A DNA stretch of 6,238 nucleotides, from positions 6,915 to 13,152 of the forward strand of contig DIGF01000014.1 in NCBI GenBank assembly GCA_002419505.1. The letters run 5' to 3'. Position 1 is the stretch's first letter. The number at the start of each line of letters is the position of its first letter. Source of the stretch: Caryophanales bacterium UBA5729. Its GTDB lineage: Bacteria > Bacillota_I > Bacilli_A > Izemoplasmatales > Hujiaoplasmataceae. Shown one piece after another: positions 4,547-6,238 of this stretch. The translations under genes were made by a program, and so were the position numbers. The notes below the pieces were generated by a model. The model was not told the DNA's origin and searched no databases. It was given only the letters and a program-made list of their open reading frames with translations.

Positions 4547-6238
4547 ACCCTACATTTGGATATTTATCTACAACGATGTTTACAAATTCACTTTCATTTT
4601 TTTCGATAATTTCATTTACTAGTTTAAATATTTCTTCTTCGTCTCGATATTTTATTAAAACCGAAGCTTGGTAGCGATTATTGATTTTAAAGGTTTGATC
4701 GGCTGCGGGTCCAAGGACTATCGATTCTTTTTTTAAAGTTCTTCTTAGTTCTTTAGCTAACTCAATGCCTGTATAGAATACATCACGAATTTTACTGCCA
4801 AAAATCAAAATATTGATTAAATAGTAAAATGGCGAGTACCTAGCGATTCTTCTAATTTTCATTTCGTGTTGATAAAAACCTGCATAATCACTTTCACATG
4901 CATATTTAATGGCGTAATGTTCTGGATTCATCGCTTGAATAATGACTTGGCCTTCGATGTTTCTTCTACCGGATCTTCCCGATACTTGCATTATTAATTG
5001 AAAGGTTTTTTCTGGGGCTCTAAAATCTGGAACGAAAAGATTCGCATCAGCCTGAATTATTCCGACTAAAGTCACTTTTGGAAAATCTAGTCCTTTGGCA
5101 ATCATTTGTGTTCCAATTAAAATATCCCCATCTTTTTGAAATTTATCTAAAAGAATTTCATGAGCGTTTTTCTTCCTTGTTGTATCATTATCCATCCGAT
5201 AGACTTTAGCGCCAGGAAAAGTATCAGCTAGGATTTTTTCGATTTTTTGGGTTCCGCTTCCCATATAACTCAACTCTTTTGAACCGCATTTTGCACATTG
5301 ATGAGGCGTTTTTTCTTCATGATTACAGTAGTGACATTTCAGTGAGTGAGAATATTCATGATAGGTTAAACTGATGTCACAGTTAGGACATTTAAAAACA
5401 TATCCGCACTCGCGACAGATAATAAAATTCGCGAAACCTCGTCTGTTAATTAATAGTATAACCTGTTCTTTTTTGGTTAAACGTTGGTTAATCTCATCCA
5501 CAAGAGTTTGTGAAAAAGGCGAACTATTGCCATTTTTAAATTCTTCAAGCATATTGACAACTTCGATTTTTGGCATTTGTGAATTTAAAGCACGATCTTT
5601 AATTTCTAATAGTTCATAATAGCCTTTATGAGCTCTTGCATAAGATTCGATGTTTGGCGTTGCTGATCCTAAGACGAGTGGAGATTGATGTTTTTTTGCT
5701 CTTCTTTCCAATATATCCACAGCATAATAAATAAGTCCTGTTGTCTGTTTGTAAGATGACTCATGACATTCGTCAACGATAATTAACCCAATGTTTTCCA
5801 AAGGGGCAAAGCAAGCACTGCGAGCACCGATAACGATTTTTGCTTGCTTTCTGATGATTCTTCGCCACTCATCATATTTTTCTAAAGCCGAAAGTCCAGA
5901 ATGCAAAGCCGCAACCATCGATGAGAAACGGCTCTTAAACCGCGAGATCATCATTGGCGTTAATGCGATTTCGGGAACTAATAAAATCACGTTTTTTCCT
6001 TGATTAATTGTTTCTTCGATTGTCTTTAAATAGATCTCTGTTTTGCCAGAACCGGTTACTCCATGCAGCAAAAAAGCTTGGTCGGTATTTAAATTGCTAA
6101 CAATTTTTTCGAACACAGCTGCTTGTTCTGGGTTTAAAACGATGTCTCTATCTTGTACGGGATAAATGTTTTCAACTTTTCGGTATACTTCTTTTTCATA
6201 TATTTCGAGATAACCGTTTTTTTCTAAGGTATTGATAA
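4545..6238 (-). CDS. priA: Primosomal replication-restart helicase PriA (5' end outside window)
   Basis: PriA is a 3'-to-5' superfamily 2 helicase that binds stalled or repaired forks and reloads the replicative helicase. The reading frame is open to the window edge: 563 codons are visible, and roughly the N-terminal quarter (the DNA-binding domain) is missing. A GTG at 6116 is an internal Val in LNPEQAAVFEKI, not a start. Counting visible residues: Walker A GVTGSGKT at 59-66, GARSACFAP at about 97-105, motif II DECH at 155-158, LGSATPNIES at 189-198, LINRRGF at 262-268, and four CxxC pairs at 274/277, 283/286, 301/304 and 314/317 that should bind two zinc ions. Then GTQMIAKGLDFP, PDFRAPEKTFQL and motif VI QVSGRSGR at 417-424, followed by the C-terminal domain. 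Oddities: DECH instead of the usual DEEH, and SYKQ is followed by TTGLIYYAVDI, lacking the two arginines normally found in the RYHARD segment. Other motifs look intact, so the helicase is probably functional. Confidence 0.95.
   Translation of the reverse strand, partial: INTLEKNGYLEIYEKEVYRKVENIYPVQDRDIVLNPEQAAVFEKIVSNLNTDQAFLLHGVTGSGKTEIYLKTIEETINQGKNVILLVPEIALTPMMISRFKSRFSSMVAALHSGLSALEKYDEWRRIIRKQAKIVIGARSACFAPLENIGLIIVDECHESSYKQTTGLIYYAVDILERRAKKHQSPLVLGSATPNIESYARAHKGYYELLEIKDRALNSQMPKIEVVNMLEEFKNGNSSPFSQTLVDEINQRLTKKEQVILLINRRGFANFIICRECGYVFKCPNCDISLTYHEYSHSLKCHYCNHEEKTPHQCAKCGSKELSYMGSGTQKIEKILADTFPGAKVYRMDNDTTRKKNAHEILLDKFQKDGDILIGTQMIAKGLDFPKVTLVGIIQADANLFVPDFRAPEKTFQLIMQVSGRSGRRNIEGQVIIQAMNPEHYAIKYACESDYAGFYQHEMKIRRIARYSPFYYLINILIFGSKIRDVFYTGIELAKELRRTLKKESIVLGPAADQTFKINNRYQASVLIKYRDEEEIFKLVNEIIEKNESEFVNIVVDKYPNVG

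Noticed and set aside
5374..6003. Plus-strand open frames of 81 and 70 codons
   Set aside because: Both lie antisense to highly conserved PriA motifs, including the zinc cysteines and motif II, and have no features of their own.
6114..6116. GTG as a possible start of a short PriA
   Set aside because: The frame continues upstream to the window edge with PriA-like sequence (LNPEQAAVFEKI); the GTG is an internal valine.
156..6238. TGA read as tryptophan (Mycoplasma-type code)
   Set aside because: The tryptophans checked in metK, fmt, priA, pgpA and the membrane gene are TGG, and no in-frame TGA interrupts any of the genes.

Overview
The window is AT-rich and gene-dense. All six coding regions lie on the minus strand, so the direction of reading is from high to low coordinates. 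The genes look bacterial, of the low-GC Gram-positive / Mollicutes-related type. The phosphatidylglycerophosphatase is the soluble YutG/LtrC form known from Firmicutes, the Shine-Dalgarno sites are strong and Bacillus-like, and TTG serves as one start codon. The tryptophans I checked in metK, the membrane gene, pgpA, fmt and priA are all TGG. The code therefore looks standard, which argues against Mycoplasma/Spiroplasma. An Acholeplasma/Izemoplasma-like or Erysipelotrichia-like lineage is a reasonable guess, but the window cannot settle it.

Layout in transcription order: (1) priA, the 3' three quarters of the replication-restart helicase gene, cut by the window edge at 6238; (2) fmt, methionyl-tRNA formyltransferase; (3) a 68-base gap, the only one that looks like a promoter region, with an extended -10 and two inverted repeats; (4) a yutG-type pgpA gene; (5) a 532-residue protein with about six membrane helices and a C-terminal HD-GYP-like domain that has lost nearly all its metal-binding residues; (6) metK, S-adenosylmethionine synthetase; (7) the first 51 codons of an unrecognised small membrane protein, running off the window at base 1.

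The genes are packed tightly. The stop codon of priA lies in or against the ribosome binding site of fmt, and the stop of the HD-like gene does the same for metK. The metK stop codon directly abuts the ATG of the last gene. This suggests two transcription units, priA-fmt and pgpA-HD-metK-orf, possibly with read-through between them. I saw no convincing intrinsic terminator, tRNA, rRNA, mobile element or CRISPR array.

Four of the genes are housekeeping (replication restart, translation initiation, phospholipid synthesis, methyl-donor synthesis). The most notable item is the membrane-bound, apparently catalytically dead HD-GYP-like protein whose stop codon overlaps the metK ribosome binding site. 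Secondary items are unusual substitutions just after motif II of PriA, a perfect 16-base palindrome centred on the fmt stop codon, and a TTG start next to a decoy ATG.
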